A DNA stretch of 64,000 bases, taken from the NCBI RefSeq assembly GCF_900106955.1, contig NZ_FNNI01000008.1, positions 1 through 64,000 on the forward strand, given 5' to 3'. Numbering within the stretch: position 1 is the stretch's first letter; each line of letters opens with the position of its first letter. The notes under the pieces were generated by a model. It did not search any database, was not told where the DNA came from, and worked only from the letters and a program-made list of their open reading frames with translations. The position numbers were made by a program, and so were the translations under genes. Positions 18,259 through 27,433 of the stretch are shown piece by piece. Source of the DNA: Aidingimonas halophila (GTDB taxonomy: Bacteria > Pseudomonadota > Gammaproteobacteria > Pseudomonadales > Halomonadaceae).

Positions 18259-18669
18259 ATGAAATATGCAACCGCCATGGTGAAGGCAGTCGCAGGCAGC
18301 GCTCTGGTTCTGGGAGTGATTGGGCAGGCCTCTGCGATGGGTGGAGTCAACACTCATACGCTGGAAGCCGGCACGTCAAGCTCGCAACAGGTCGCCGGGA
18401 CACAGCGCTATACGTTGCAGGTCGATCAACCGTCGCAACTGGAAATTCGTAGTCGGGACCTCGGAAGCGGTGACGCGGCATACTACCGCTTGCAGGGAGT
18501 GTTGCTGGATGACCAGGGCAATGTGGTTGCTGAGGCCGATCAGGTAGGCGGACAGATCGCCCTGGATCAATCGGTACAGCCCGGCGATTATGTCCTCGAA
18601 GTGAACGGCCAGTCTCTGGGTGGCACGCGTGAAGGCATGAACAGCTACGTGCTCGAAACGCAGTTGTAA
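18259..18669 (+). CDS. Small exported protein with PPC-like beta fold
   Basis: A 136-residue protein. ATG 18259 is preceded by AAAGGAGAT at good spacing. Residues 1-26 form a signal peptide ending GQASA. The mature part is beta-rich: YTLQVDQPSQLEIRS, GVLLDDQGNVVAEAD and QPGDYVLEVNG. This order (strand with Pro-Ser/Ala, LLDDxGxVVA, PGxYxLxVNG) is that of bacterial pre-peptidase C-terminal (PPC/jelly-roll) domains. The lipoprotein at 30949 shows the same order of motifs, so the two are probable distant paralogues. Function unknown; periplasmic or secreted. A strong hairpin follows the stop. Confidence 0.75.
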   Translation: MKYATAMVKAVAGSALVLGVIGQASAMGGVNTHTLEAGTSSSQQVAGTQRYTLQVDQPSQLEIRSRDLGSGDAAYYRLQGVLLDDQGNVVAEADQVGGQIALDQSVQPGDYVLEVNGQSLGGTREGMNSYVLETQL

Positions 18670-18688
18670 TCCGCTCGCCGATGGAGCC

Positions 18689-18715
18689 ATCGGACCACCC
18701 TCCGGGTGGTCCGAT
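18689..18715 (+). terminator. Strong hairpin terminator between convergent genes
   Basis: A 12-bp perfect stem ATCGGACCACCC / GGGTGGTCCGAT with a 3-base loop TCC. It lies 20 bases after the stop of the small exported protein and 27 bases before the end of the convergent UPF0261 gene, so it can serve both directions. There is no clear T-run on either side. Confidence 0.7.
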
Positions 18716-18741
18716 CAGGTCGGCATCCGCCGGTCGTATTC

Positions 18742-19947
18742 TTATTCCTTCCCCATCACCTCCCGAAAGTGTTTTACCAGCATCGCGGCAAATTCCGGAT
18801 CATTGATGTGGTATGGATAACGGATGATGCGTCGTTGATCGGTCTGCTCGACGGTCTGTTCCAGGGCGTCGAACAGTGCGGCGTCAGCGTCGGGGTCGTG
18901 AAACGGTTGTCCGGGAGCATCCAGGCCGGAGATGCCTTTTTCGGGTAGCAGGAAGTGGACCGGTCCCTGACTGCGATTGAGCTTGGCACCGATCCATTCG
19001 CCCATGCGACGGTTCTCGTCGACGGTCGTACGCATGAGTGTGACGTGCGGATTGTGTGCGTGGATGAGGCGTTGCTGATACGCAGCCGGCAACGTGTCGC
19101 GGGGGCCGAAATTGACCATGTCCAGCGCACCGCAGGAACCGACATAAGGAATGTACTGCCGAGCCAAGGTATCCAGGCGGGTGTCGCCGGCACTGAAGAT
19201 GCCCCCCATGAAGAGGTCGCAGACTTCAGTGGTGGTGATATCCAGCAGGCCGCTGATCATGCCGCTGTCGGCGAGTTTTTCCATGGACTGACCGCCGGTT
19301 CCGGTGGCGTGGAATACCAGGCAATCGTAGTCGTTGTCCAATGCACGAGTCACCTGGCTGACACAGTCGGTCGTGACGCCGAACATGCTCAGTCCGATGG
19401 AGGGCTTGTCATCGCCATTAGGCGGCAGCTTGCCCTGCATCATCCCGGCCAGTGCATGGGCGGCATTGGCCAGCACGCGTCGCGAGATACGATTGAGGCC
19501 GGCGACATCGGTCACCGAGTAGATCATGGCGATGTCACTGGGCCCGACGTAGGGTGCCACGTTGCCGGAGGCAACCGTCGAGACCATGACCTTGGGCACG
19601 CCGATGGCGAGATCACGCATGGCGGGGGTCACCAGGGCGGTACCGCCGGAACCACCGAGGCCGATCACGCCCCCGATATCATGCGCTTGGGCCAGGTAGT
19701 GTTGCAGGGCGTCGGCCATGGCGGCGATCGAACGGCCACGGTCGTTGAGGAAGACCGCCCGGGGTCCCTCGGGATGACAGGCGGCAACGTCTCTGGCCTG
19801 GATGTCGGCGCAGCTGCTGTCTGCACCGCCGGTGCTGACATCCACGACTCGGGTTGTCAGACCGTCGGCTCGTAGCAGGTCGCGCACATAGCCAAGTTCG
19901 TCGGCCTTGGTATCGCAGGTACCGATCAGATAGGCAATGTTTGCCAT
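18742..19947 (-). CDS. Tm-1-like ATP-binding domain protein (UPF0261)
   Basis: A 401-residue protein. The N-terminus [20 protein letters not shown] is the UPF0261 start, with GTCDTK as nucleotide-site motif. [18 protein letters not shown] near residue 92 and [14 protein letters not shown] near 218 are the other hallmarks. The same domain forms the N-terminal half of the tomato virus-resistance protein Tm-1, where it binds ATP. In plants and fungi it is fused to a TIM-barrel domain; here that partner is a separate gene (20475-21302) in the same operon. The enzymatic role is not established. AGGAG precedes the ATG. Last gene of the minus-strand operon. Confidence 0.88.
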   Translation of the reverse strand: MANIAYLIGTCDTKADELGYVRDLLRADGLTTRVVDVSTGGADSSCADIQARDVAACHPEGPRAVFLNDRGRSIAAMADALQHYLAQAHDIGGVIGLGGSGGTALVTPAMRDLAIGVPKVMVSTVASGNVAPYVGPSDIAMIYSVTDVAGLNRISRRVLANAAHALAGMMQGKLPPNGDDKPSIGLSMFGVTTDCVSQVTRALDNDYDCLVFHATGTGGQSMEKLADSGMISGLLDITTTEVCDLFMGGIFSAGDTRLDTLARQYIPYVGSCGALDMVNFGPRDTLPAAYQQRLIHAHNPHVTLMRTTVDENRRMGEWIGAKLNRSQGPVHFLLPEKGISGLDAPGQPFHDPDADAALFDALEQTVEQTDQRRIIRYPYHINDPEFAAMLVKHFREVMGKE

Positions 19948-20019
19948 GGCGTGCTCCTGTGCGGTCCTCGTCGTGCGGGGCCTTGTTGTTGTCTATCGCG
20001 TTGGGGCCGTGAGTCGGGC

Positions 20020-20454
20020 TCAAGACAGGCGTTCGGTCACTCCCTCGAAAGCCAGACGAAAGGTATCCGAAACCCGCTGCATGACATCCTCGTAATGCAC
20101 GTCGTCGACCTCGAATTCCGCCCACCATTCTCCGAAACACTCGTTGGTGGTGGTGACGGGTTTCAGCCGCATCTCGGAGATATAGTGCCGAACCGGGAGT
20201 GCGGGAGCCTCCAGGATGCGATAGCAGCACAGATGATCCCGATCGGAGAGGGACAGCAGCTCCTCGCGAATGGCATTGCCGTCGTGATCATGGAAGTGGC
20301 GTACACAGCCGATCTGGTCGGCGGGCTTGCCGTCCTCGATGTAACTTCGGGCGAAGAACGGGTGGTAGTCAGGCAGTCCGTTGAAGTCTCGCAGTACGCT
20401 CCAGGCCTGCTCGAGCGTGACTGGCATGACGGCACTGATGTAGACCCTGGCCAT
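20020..20454 (-). CDS. SRPBCC-fold (START/Bet v1-like) small-molecule-binding protein
   Basis: A 144-residue soluble protein. I start it at ATG 20454 because AGGAGG precedes it and MARVYISAVMPVTLEQAWSV is a typical SRPBCC beginning; the frame is open upstream inside the neighbour. The predicted order is strand, two short helices (LEQAWSVLRDFNGLPDYHPF), a curved sheet including DRDHLCCYRILEAP, and a long C-terminal helix. Such proteins are often cyclases, hydrolases or ligand carriers. It lies 20 bases after the TIM-barrel gene and 72 bases before the UPF0261 gene, so it is probably a dedicated part of the same pathway. Confidence 0.85.
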   Translation of the reverse strand: MARVYISAVMPVTLEQAWSVLRDFNGLPDYHPFFARSYIEDGKPADQIGCVRHFHDHDGNAIREELLSLSDRDHLCCYRILEAPALPVRHYISEMRLKPVTTTNECFGEWWAEFEVDDVHYEDVMQRVSDTFRLAFEGVTERLS

Positions 20455-20474
20455 GGCGTGCCTCCTCTTGTTGA

Positions 20475-21302
20475 TTATTGAATGGCCTTGAAATGGCGGA
20501 TCTGCTGAGTGAGTGCGATTTCGGTCGGTAGGCGCTCCATGCTGCTGGCGCCGTAGAAACCGTTGCAATGCTCGCTGTGGTGCATCACGTAGGTGGCATC
20601 TTCGGGGGTGGCGATCGGTCCACCGTGGCAGATCACCAGCACATCCTTGCGGATGCGTCGTGCCGCCTCGGCCCACTCGTCGATCAGGCGTACCGATTCA
20701 TCGAGCGTCTTGGCGGAGGCGGCCCCGATCGTGCCACCGACCGTGACGCCCATGTGCGGTACGATGATGTCAGCACCGGCTTCCGTCATGGCGACGGCTT
20801 CGTCGGCACTGAAGACATAGGGCGTGGTCAGCATGTCCAGCGCATGCGCCTGCCCGATCATATCCACTTCGGACGCATAAGTGATGCCGGTTTCCTCCAG
20901 GCTGATGCGGAACGTACCGTCAATCAGTCCCACGGTAGGGAAGTTCTGGACCCCGGCAAACCCCAGGTCTTTCAACTCACGCAGCAGCTTGGGCATGATG
21001 ACGAAAGGATCGGTACCGTTGACTCCGGCCAGTACGGGGGTGTGCTTGACCACCGGCAGGACTTCCAGAGCCATTTCCTGAACGATCTGGTTGGCGTTGC
21101 CGTAGGCGAGCAGGCCCGCAGATGAGGCGCGTCCTGCCATGCGATAGCGGCCGGAATTATAGATCACGATCAGGTCGATTTCGCCGGCTTCTTCGCATTT
21201 GGCGGAAATCCCGGTGCCGGCGCCACCGCCGATGATCGGTTGGCCTCGCTTGGCCATGTCCTGGAATCTGGCCATCAGGCCGGCTCTGTCGAATTGGGCC
21301 AT
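20475..21302 (-). CDS. PEP-hydrolase-like TIM-barrel protein (C-terminal half of Tm-1 type)
   Basis: A 275-residue TIM-barrel protein. The start at 21302 has GGAG six bases upstream (within the end of livM) and yields [20 protein letters not shown]. Family motifs are [20 protein letters not shown] near residue 21, [11 protein letters not shown] near 43, GVNGTDPF near 90 and [11 protein letters not shown] near 118, with PHMGVTVGG near 187. It belongs to the PEP-hydrolase/TIM-barrel signal-transduction-like family (PF09370), the domain fused behind UPF0261 in plant Tm-1. The reaction is unproven, though the relation to phosphonopyruvate hydrolase-like barrels suggests C-C or C-P bond chemistry. 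It follows livM after 1 base. Confidence 0.87.
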   Translation of the reverse strand: MAQFDRAGLMARFQDMAKRGQPIIGGGAGTGISAKCEEAGEIDLIVIYNSGRYRMAGRASSAGLLAYGNANQIVQEMALEVLPVVKHTPVLAGVNGTDPFVIMPKLLRELKDLGFAGVQNFPTVGLIDGTFRISLEETGITYASEVDMIGQAHALDMLTTPYVFSADEAVAMTEAGADIIVPHMGVTVGGTIGAASAKTLDESVRLIDEWAEAARRIRKDVLVICHGGPIATPEDATYVMHHSEHCNGFYGASSMERLPTEIALTQQIRHFKAIQ

Positions 21303-21303
21303 A

Positions 21304-22299
21304 TTATGCTCCATTAGGTGAGTTGGATGTGTCGGGTTCTGCGTGGACCTCAGTGCTTGTCGAGGGCTCGGATCGGTGCTGGAAACGCTGCTCGATCTGA
21401 CCCAGAACACCACGGCGGAATACCAGGATGCAGGTCATGAACACCACGCCGGTGATGACCGTCACCCAGCCGCCAAAGGGATCCAGATAGTGGCCGAGCG
21501 TCGAAATGATGGCGGCGCCGACGGCGGGCCCGAAAATGGTGTTCATCCCGCCCAGCAGGGTCATGAGGATAACGTCGCCGGAGGTGTGCCAGTGCACGTC
21601 ACTGAGGGCGGCCAACTGGAAGATGATGGCCTTGAGCGAACCGGCGATGCCGGAGAGGCCTGCCGATATCGTAAAGACCATCACCTTGTAACGAGCGACC
21701 GGATAGCCCAGCGACACGGCGCGCGGCTCGTGCTCGCGGATGGCGCGAAGCACGTGTCCGAATGGCGAATTGACCGTGCGCCAGATGACCCATAGGCCGG
21801 CGCCAATGATGGCCAGTACGACATAATAGAGGGCGGTGTCGTTGCGGAGATCGATGATGCCCAGGAAGACCCCGCGCGGGATGCGTTGCAGTCCATCCTC
21901 CGCACCGGTGAACGGCGCCTGCAGGAAGAAAAAGTAAACCAGTTGGGACATCGCCAGGGTGATCATTGCCAGGTAGATGCCGCTGCGGCGGATTGCCAGG
22001 GCTCCGATCACCGCGCCCAACAGTGCTGCCACGAGGCCACCGGCAAGGATTCCCAGGTCGGTGGGCACGCCGTACTCCTTGACCAGTTGCCCGGTGACAT
22101 AAGCGCCGGTGCCGAAAAAGGCGGCATGGCCGAACGAGAGGATACCGGTGTGACCGAGCAGCAGGTTGAAGGCACAGGCGAACAGTACGAAACACAACGC
22201 CTTCATGACGAATATGTCGTAGACCAGGGACGGCATGAAGGGTACCAGCAACAATGCCGCCAAACCGATTGTGGATAAGACGAGAAGCCAGCGTCGCAT
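21304..22299 (-). CDS. ABC transporter permease, LivM type
   Basis: A 331-residue inner-membrane permease with ~8-9 helices. Diagnostic sequences are [19 protein letters not shown] near residue 45 and the EAA-like loop [20 protein letters not shown] near 190. LivM proteins pair with LivH to import amino acids, amides or small aromatic acids. The last ~25 residues are a hydrophilic tail with Glu, Ser and Thr. The gene begins 2 bases after livH and ends 1 base before the TIM-barrel gene, so the transporter is in one transcript with the Tm-1-like genes. Confidence 0.92.
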   Translation of the reverse strand: MRRWLLVLSTIGLAALLLVPFMPSLVYDIFVMKALCFVLFACAFNLLLGHTGILSFGHAAFFGTGAYVTGQLVKEYGVPTDLGILAGGLVAALLGAVIGALAIRRSGIYLAMITLAMSQLVYFFFLQAPFTGAEDGLQRIPRGVFLGIIDLRNDTALYYVVLAIIGAGLWVIWRTVNSPFGHVLRAIREHEPRAVSLGYPVARYKVMVFTISAGLSGIAGSLKAIIFQLAALSDVHWHTSGDVILMTLLGGMNTIFGPAVGAAIISTLGHYLDPFGGWVTVITGVVFMTCILVFRRGVLGQIEQRFQHRSEPSTSTEVHAEPDTSNSPNGA

Positions 22300-22301
22300 G
22301 A

Positions 22302-23186
22302 TCAGCCCTCCTCTCTGCCGAACAGGCCTGCCGGCCGCAACATGAGCACCAGCACCATGATCAGAAAGACGATGGTGGAGGAGAATTCCGAATAGAAAAG
22401 CCGCGTCAGGCCCTCAACGACACCCAGGCCGAGTCCCGTGATGATTGCGCCCTTGATGGAGCCGAGCCCACCGATGACCACGATCGCGAATATCGTGATG
22501 ACCAGACTGGAGCCCATGGAGGGATTGACGTGGAAGATCGGGGCGGCCAGCACGCCGGCAAACGCCGCCAGGCCGACACCGGCACCGTAGGTTAGCGTCA
22601 CCAGGCGTGGCACATTGATACCGAAGGCCTGGGTGAGGTCCGGACGCTCCGTGGCTGCCCTCAGGCTGGCGCCCAGCGAAGTGCGCTCGATGACATACCA
22701 GGTAACCAGGCAGGACGACAGCGCCGCCACGATGACGAAGGCACGATAGAGTGGCAATACCATGAAACCGAGATTGATGGTGCCGGTCAGCATGTCGGGC
22801 GTGGAGAAAGGCTGGCCGGATGAGCCGAATGCGACCCGAAACCCGCCTTCCAGTACCAGTACCAGGCTGAAGGTCAGCAATAAGCCGTAGATGGGGTCGA
22901 GTCCGTACAGTCGCCGCAGGAACAGCCATTCGAACAGCATGCCTACCAACGCCACGAACACGGGAGCGAGGAACAGCACGAACCAATAGTTGGCACCGAG
23001 ATGTTGCGCCAGCAGGAACGCCGTGAAGGCACCCAGCATGAAGAAGGCGCCATGGGCGAAATTGACGATTTTCAGTACGCCGAAGATGATCGCCAGGCCG
23101 AGACTCAAAACGGCATAGAAGCTGCCGTTGACGATGCCCAGCATGAGTTGGCCCATCAAGGCTTGGAGTGGAACACCGAAGAGCAT
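22302..23186 (-). CDS. ABC transporter permease, LivH type
   Basis: A 294-residue permease with ~8 helices. I start it at 23186 (MLFGVPLQALMGQLMLG), preceded by AGGTGA. LivH hallmarks are GLAIIFGVLKIVNFAHGAFF near residue 32 and the loop RAATERPDLTQAFGINVPR near 185. Together with the LivM gene it forms the membrane channel of a branched-chain-amino-acid-type importer. It follows the substrate-binding protein gene after 84 bases. Confidence 0.92.
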   Translation of the reverse strand: MLFGVPLQALMGQLMLGIVNGSFYAVLSLGLAIIFGVLKIVNFAHGAFFMLGAFTAFLLAQHLGANYWFVLFLAPVFVALVGMLFEWLFLRRLYGLDPIYGLLLTFSLVLVLEGGFRVAFGSSGQPFSTPDMLTGTINLGFMVLPLYRAFVIVAALSSCLVTWYVIERTSLGASLRAATERPDLTQAFGINVPRLVTLTYGAGVGLAAFAGVLAAPIFHVNPSMGSSLVITIFAIVVIGGLGSIKGAIITGLGLGVVEGLTRLFYSEFSSTIVFLIMVLVLMLRPAGLFGREEG

Positions 23187-23270
23187 GGAATCACCTGCAC
23201 ACAACGGAAATGAGGTCGGTCAGCGTCCGCTACTCCACAAGGTCGTGGAGCAGCGGGAAAGGATTGCCTG

Positions 23271-24500
23271 TCATTCATCGTCGAGCAGGTGGCAGGTGCT
23301 CTCTTCCAGCGGTTGGAAGGCTTCCTCGCCGGGAATGGTCGTCACCAGTTCCAGATAATCGTAGTCGTATTCCGATGCATCGGGTGACTTCACTTTCCAA
23401 AGGTACTGGTCGTGTACCATGCGGCCGTTGGGGCGGATATAGCCATCCGACGCGAAGAAATCGTTGATCTTCATCTCACGCATCGCCTCGGACACCGCCG
23501 CGGAATCATCACTGCCGGCTTCCTCGATGGCCTTCAGGTAGTGCATGGTCGATGAGTAGTTACCGGCGTGCGCCATGTTGGGCATGCGATCGGTGCGCTC
23601 ATAGAAACGCTCCGAGAACTCGCGGGTGTCCTCGTCGGCATCCCAGTAGAAGGCATTGGTCAGCAGCAGTTCCTGGGCGGTTTCCAGTCCGAGGCTGTCG
23701 ATGTCGTCGTACCACAGCAGCAGGGCGGCGGGCTGCTGATCGGGTGTGACGCCGAATTCGGCCAGGGCGTTGATGGCGTTGATGGCATCGGCGCCGGTAG
23801 AGGCGATACCGATGATCTCGGCGTTGGAGGCCTGTGCCTGCAGCGCGTAAGAGGAGAAATCGGAAGTATCCAGCGGATGCCGTGCTGCACCGACCACTTG
23901 GCCGCCGGCATCGCGCACCACCTCGGATACCTGCTCTTCAAGACCAATACCGAAGGCGAAATCCACCGTCAGGAAGAACCAGGATTCTCCACCATCCTCG
24001 ACGATCGACTTGCCGGTTCCGTGGGCCAGCGAGTGGGCATCGTAGGTGTAGTGCGTGACATAAGGGGAGCAGTACTCGTTGGTCAGATCCACCGTGGAGG
24101 AGGAGTTGACGATGGCGTGACGCTCGCGTTCATCGGCGACGGCAGCCACCGCTAGCGCGACCCCGGAATTGGACAGGTCGTTGATCATGTCCACGCCTTC
24201 GCTGTCGTACCATTCGCGGGCGCGGCTGGCACCGGTATCGGCTTCATTGCGATGGTCGCCATGGATGACCTCGATAGGTACCCCATTGACCTCGCCACCG
24301 AAATCCTCCACTGCCATTTCCACGGCCGTGACAGCGGCTTCGCCGGACAGGTCACTGTAAATGCCTGACATGTCGGTCAGCACGCCGATTCGCACTACGT
24401 CGTCGGTGTAACCGTCATCCGCCACTGCGCTGGAAATACCGCCGATTCCCAGCACTGCGGAGGACAACGCGATCGTTGTAAAAGCGTTCTTGGCTGGCAT
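23271..24500 (-). CDS. ABC transporter substrate-binding protein (Leu/Ile/Val-receptor fold)
   Basis: A 409-residue periplasmic protein. ATG 24500 is chosen because AGGAGA precedes it and residues 1-26 form a signal peptide ending ISSAVA. The mature part has the type I periplasmic-binding fold: VVRIGVLTDMSGIYSDLSG, then VPIEVIHGDHRNEADTGASR. It is strongly acidic, as expected for exported halophile proteins. First gene of the operon livK-livH-livM-TIM barrel-SRPBCC-UPF0261. The ligand is unknown; the Tm-1-like genes suggest an unusual organic acid or amide rather than leucine. Confidence 0.9.
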   Translation of the reverse strand: MPAKNAFTTIALSSAVLGIGGISSAVADDGYTDDVVRIGVLTDMSGIYSDLSGEAAVTAVEMAVEDFGGEVNGVPIEVIHGDHRNEADTGASRAREWYDSEGVDMINDLSNSGVALAVAAVADERERHAIVNSSSTVDLTNEYCSPYVTHYTYDAHSLAHGTGKSIVEDGGESWFFLTVDFAFGIGLEEQVSEVVRDAGGQVVGAARHPLDTSDFSSYALQAQASNAEIIGIASTGADAINAINALAEFGVTPDQQPAALLLWYDDIDSLGLETAQELLLTNAFYWDADEDTREFSERFYERTDRMPNMAHAGNYSSTMHYLKAIEEAGSDDSAAVSEAMREMKINDFFASDGYIRPNGRMVHDQYLWKVKSPDASEYDYDYLELVTTIPGEEAFQPLEESTCHLLDDE

Positions 24501-24605
24501 GATTCTCTCCTGCTCGCTTTGTTGAGCTGTTGTTATCGTTGGCGTCGATGGCATCTTGTGTTTATGTCTCCGTTACTAGTTAGGGCTAAATGAGACACTT
24601 GCGCC

Positions 24606-25451
24606 ATGGCTTCAGAGCACGACTACCTATCCGAAACACACATTATTGGTGAAGACACCCATCAGTGGATCGTGCGAGTGGATGACTGCCCGGCGCTCGA
24701 ACAGCGACATATCTCCCATGTGGGAGTCGGCGATGCGGCCGTGCCGTATCGCATCGTTCGCACCCGCCTGAGTGGTTCGTATATTCATGGGTCATTGGGA
24801 GGTGAGGGACGGATGTTGCTCGACGGGCGTTGGCGAACCATGCGACGTAACATGATGTCGTTCGCGCCCGCGCACGGCTTGCATGCGTTCCATGCGGTAC
24901 CGGAAAGCCGCTGGCAATACTGTTGGCTGCGTTACCTGCCGAGTGCGCCACGCTCCGTGGTGGGAACGATCGCCCCGATCATGCAGCATTTCGATCCGGA
25001 ACCGATGAAGCACGCCATTCTCGGGCTTTACAGCGAGGTCTTCCATGGGCAGGGCGATACGGCTAGCTGCGTGATGTGGGTGGACACCATCGAGCGCTAC
25101 ATCTCGCGCTTTGCCGATCCATGGCGGCGCGATCCCCGTATCGTGGCGGTCTTCGATGCCGTGATGCCGACCCTGGAAAAGCACTGGACCATCGAAGAAA
25201 TGGCCGACATCGCCCATGTCAGTACCGAGCATCTGCGGCGTATCAGCCTCAAGGTGTTCGGGCGCAGTCCAATGCAGCAGCTCACGCAGTTGCGCATGCA
25301 GCATGCTGCCCACCTGTTGGCCACGACCGATGAACCGGTAGAGGAAATCGCCGTACGAGTGGGTTACCAGAGCCCCTTTGCCTTTTCCAAGACATTCAAG
25401 CGCATGAAGGGTGTCTCACCCTCCCACTTTCGCCACCATTCCCGTGAGTGA
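24606..25451 (+). CDS. AraC-family transcriptional regulator
   Basis: A 281-residue regulator. The C-terminal ~100 residues contain two helix-turn-helix units: WTIEEMADIAHVSTEHLRRI, then VEEIAVRVGYQSPFAFSKTF followed by KGVSPSHFR, the AraC signature. The N-terminal ~160 residues are a ligand-sensing cupin-like domain. The gene is divergent from the substrate-binding protein gene with ~105 bases between start codons, so it most likely regulates the importer/Tm-1 operon. It is convergent with livF, 12 bases away. Confidence 0.9.
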   Translation: MASEHDYLSETHIIGEDTHQWIVRVDDCPALEQRHISHVGVGDAAVPYRIVRTRLSGSYIHGSLGGEGRMLLDGRWRTMRRNMMSFAPAHGLHAFHAVPESRWQYCWLRYLPSAPRSVVGTIAPIMQHFDPEPMKHAILGLYSEVFHGQGDTASCVMWVDTIERYISRFADPWRRDPRIVAVFDAVMPTLEKHWTIEEMADIAHVSTEHLRRISLKVFGRSPMQQLTQLRMQHAAHLLATTDEPVEEIAVRVGYQSPFAFSKTFKRMKGVSPSHFRHHSRE

Positions 25452-25463
25452 CGCGGCAACCCG

Positions 25464-26192
25464 TCAAACGCCCAGCCGTTCCAGGACATCATTTGCGTGG
25501 TGCTGGATGGTCCGGCGGTCATAGCTGGCGACGACCCGGCCATGGTCGATCAGATAGTGATAGTCGGCGACCGACATGGCGAATTTCAGGTTCTGTTCGA
25601 CCAGCAGAATGGTATATCCCTGCTGTTTGAGGCGGGCGATGGTACTGCCGATCTGCTCGACGATACTGGGAGCCAGCCCCTCGGTGGGCTCGTCGAGGAG
25701 CAGCAGATTGGCGCCGGTCCTCAGGATGCGGCCGATTGCCAGCATCTGCTGCTCACCGCCGGAGAGCTTGGAGCCAGGGCTGTGCAGCCGCTCACGGAGA
25801 TTCGGGAACAGATCCAGTACCTGATCGGTGCTGAGTCCCGATCGGTTGATGCGGGGTGGCAGTTCCAGGTTCTCCTTCACATCCAGCGTTGCGTAGATAC
25901 CGCGATCCTCGGGACAGAATGCCACCCCCTGGGGGGCGATCTCATAGGGGGGCAGGTCGATGATCTCGGTATCCTGGATCCGAATCGACCCGCGTCGTTG
26001 CGGCACCATGCCCATGATCGACTTCAAGGTGGTCGATTTCCCCGCGCCATTGCGACCGAGCAGAGTGACGACACTGCCTCGGGGGACCGTGATATCGATG
26101 CCATGCAGTACATGGCTCTCGCCATACCAGGCGTGCAGGTCTTGAATGGCCAGCAGCGGTTCATCGATAGGGTCGCGGGCGGCTTCAGGCAT
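25464..26192 (-). CDS. ABC transporter ATPase, LivF type
   Basis: A 242-residue ATPase: Walker A GRNGAGKS near residue 48, signature LSGGEQQ near 143, Walker B LLLLDEP near 163, and the H-loop region. LivF-type features are IRIQDTEIIDLPPYEIA and the C-terminal YHYLIDHGRVV. It overlaps livG by 8 bases and has AGGAGCAC before the ATG. Together with LivG it energises the LivHM channel encoded on the other side of the AraC gene. The two blocks are on the same strand but separated by the oppositely oriented regulator. Confidence 0.92.
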   Translation of the reverse strand: MPEAARDPIDEPLLAIQDLHAWYGESHVLHGIDITVPRGSVVTLLGRNGAGKSTTLKSIMGMVPQRRGSIRIQDTEIIDLPPYEIAPQGVAFCPEDRGIYATLDVKENLELPPRINRSGLSTDQVLDLFPNLRERLHSPGSKLSGGEQQMLAIGRILRTGANLLLLDEPTEGLAPSIVEQIGSTIARLKQQGYTILLVEQNLKFAMSVADYHYLIDHGRVVASYDRRTIQHHANDVLERLGV

Positions 26193-26940
26193 GCTGTGCT
26201 CCTCCGATATAGGATTCGATCACCCGTTCGTCACGTGAAACGGTGGCATAGTCACCCTCCACCAGCACACCGCCCCGGGCCAGAACCGTGATCCGGTCGC
26301 ACAGTTCCGCGACCACACCGAGGTTGTGCTCGACCATCAATACGGTACGTCCACGTGACACAGAGCGAATGAGATCGGCAATGCGTCCGACATCTTCGGT
26401 CCCCATGCCGGCCATGGGTTCGTCGAGCAGCATGACTTCAGGGTCCAGTGCCAGGGTGGTGGCGAGCTCCAGCGCACGCTTGCGACCGTAGGGCAACTCG
26501 GCAGCGGGCGTGTCGGCGGCATCCGTTAGGCCGACGTCCGCCAGCAGTTCCATGGCACGACCACGCAGATGATCGAGGCGTCGCACGGAGCTCCAGAAAT
26601 CATAAGACTCGCCACGATGACGCTGCAGGGCCAGTTTGACGTTTTCCAGAACGGTGAGTTGGCCGAAGACCGCGGATATCTGGAAAGAACGCACCATGCC
26701 GAGGCGCGCCACGCGATCCGGCTTGAGTGAGGTGATATCCCGCCCCTTGAAGTGAATCGTGCCGTCACTGGGTCTGAGGAACTTGGTCAGTAGATTGAAA
26801 CAGGTGGTTTTCCCGGCGCCATTGGCCCCGATCAGGGCATGGATCGACTCTGCTTCGACCCGCAGGGAAATATCGTCCACCGCCTTGAATCCCTTGAAAC
26901 TCTTGGTCAGGTGAGATGTTTCGATGATTGGCTCAGCCAT
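26185..26940 (-). CDS. ABC transporter ATPase, LivG type
   Basis: A 251-residue ATPase: Walker A GANGAGKT near residue 37, the LivG-style signature LPYGRKRALELA near 151 in place of LSGGQ, and Walker B VMLLDEP near 172. The C-terminus is the usual LivG tail ending ESYIGGAQHA. It heads the two-gene livG-livF transcript. The ribosome binding site is GGAG before the ATG. The 172 bases upstream, up to the small lipoprotein gene, hold nothing recognisable beyond a presumed promoter. Confidence 0.92.
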   Translation of the reverse strand: MAEPIIETSHLTKSFKGFKAVDDISLRVEAESIHALIGANGAGKTTCFNLLTKFLRPSDGTIHFKGRDITSLKPDRVARLGMVRSFQISAVFGQLTVLENVKLALQRHRGESYDFWSSVRRLDHLRGRAMELLADVGLTDAADTPAAELPYGRKRALELATTLALDPEVMLLDEPMAGMGTEDVGRIADLIRSVSRGRTVLMVEHNLGVVAELCDRITVLARGGVLVEGDYATVSRDERVIESYIGGAQHA

Positions 26941-27112
26941 CGCATGCTCCGCCAGGATTGTTGTTATCGTGCGGTTGGGTCACCGTCCTGAGGACCAGTT
27001 ATGCGGTAAAGGGCCAGGCGATACCATGGCCGGAGCACACCAAGCCCTGTCCAAAAACCACATGAAGTCGGTCAGGACGGGGCATGTCGGCTGATTCAGG
27101 GAAACGAAAGTG

Positions 27113-27322
27113 CTAGCGGTCCGGTGCGTCGTTCTGCGGGCGAGTCTCGCCGGTTTCATCGCGAATGGTGCCGGCCCGATCCGGGTCGTCATCCTGCGGC
27201 GTGCCCCACACCGTTTCGCGGCTGCCGTCCGGATAGGTGTTGACGGTACAGCCCGTCAGTCCGGTTGTGGCCAGCAGCACGGCGGTCAAACCGATCAACG
27301 CCAGTGATTTGGGTGCATTCAT
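27113..27322 (-). CDS. Small lipoprotein, hypothetical
   Basis: A 69-residue protein with a signal peptide and lipobox LTGC (Cys at residue 25), so it should be lipidated and anchored in the outer or inner membrane. The mature ~45 residues are Asp-, Arg- and Pro-rich without hydrophobic segments (VNTYPDGSRETVWGTPQDDD) and are probably disordered. Similar tiny lipoproteins with a YPDGS motif occur in Halomonadaceae as far as I recall, without known function. The gene stands alone, between livG and the divergent rmuC. Confidence 0.72.
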   Translation of the reverse strand: MNAPKSLALIGLTAVLLATTGLTGCTVNTYPDGSRETVWGTPQDDDPDRAGTIRDETGETRPQNDAPDR

Positions 27323-27433
27323 GAAAGGCTCCCGGTCAGCATGAGCATGAGTGGCATCCGATGGATACGTTGTATCCCCTCAGGATACCATTGATGACTG
27401 CAATATCACTGCCGATCGACAAGGATGCACCGA

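Noticed and set aside
26941-27112. Possible small RNA or riboswitch upstream of livG
   Set aside because: No stable conserved-looking structure or terminator could be identified by eye.
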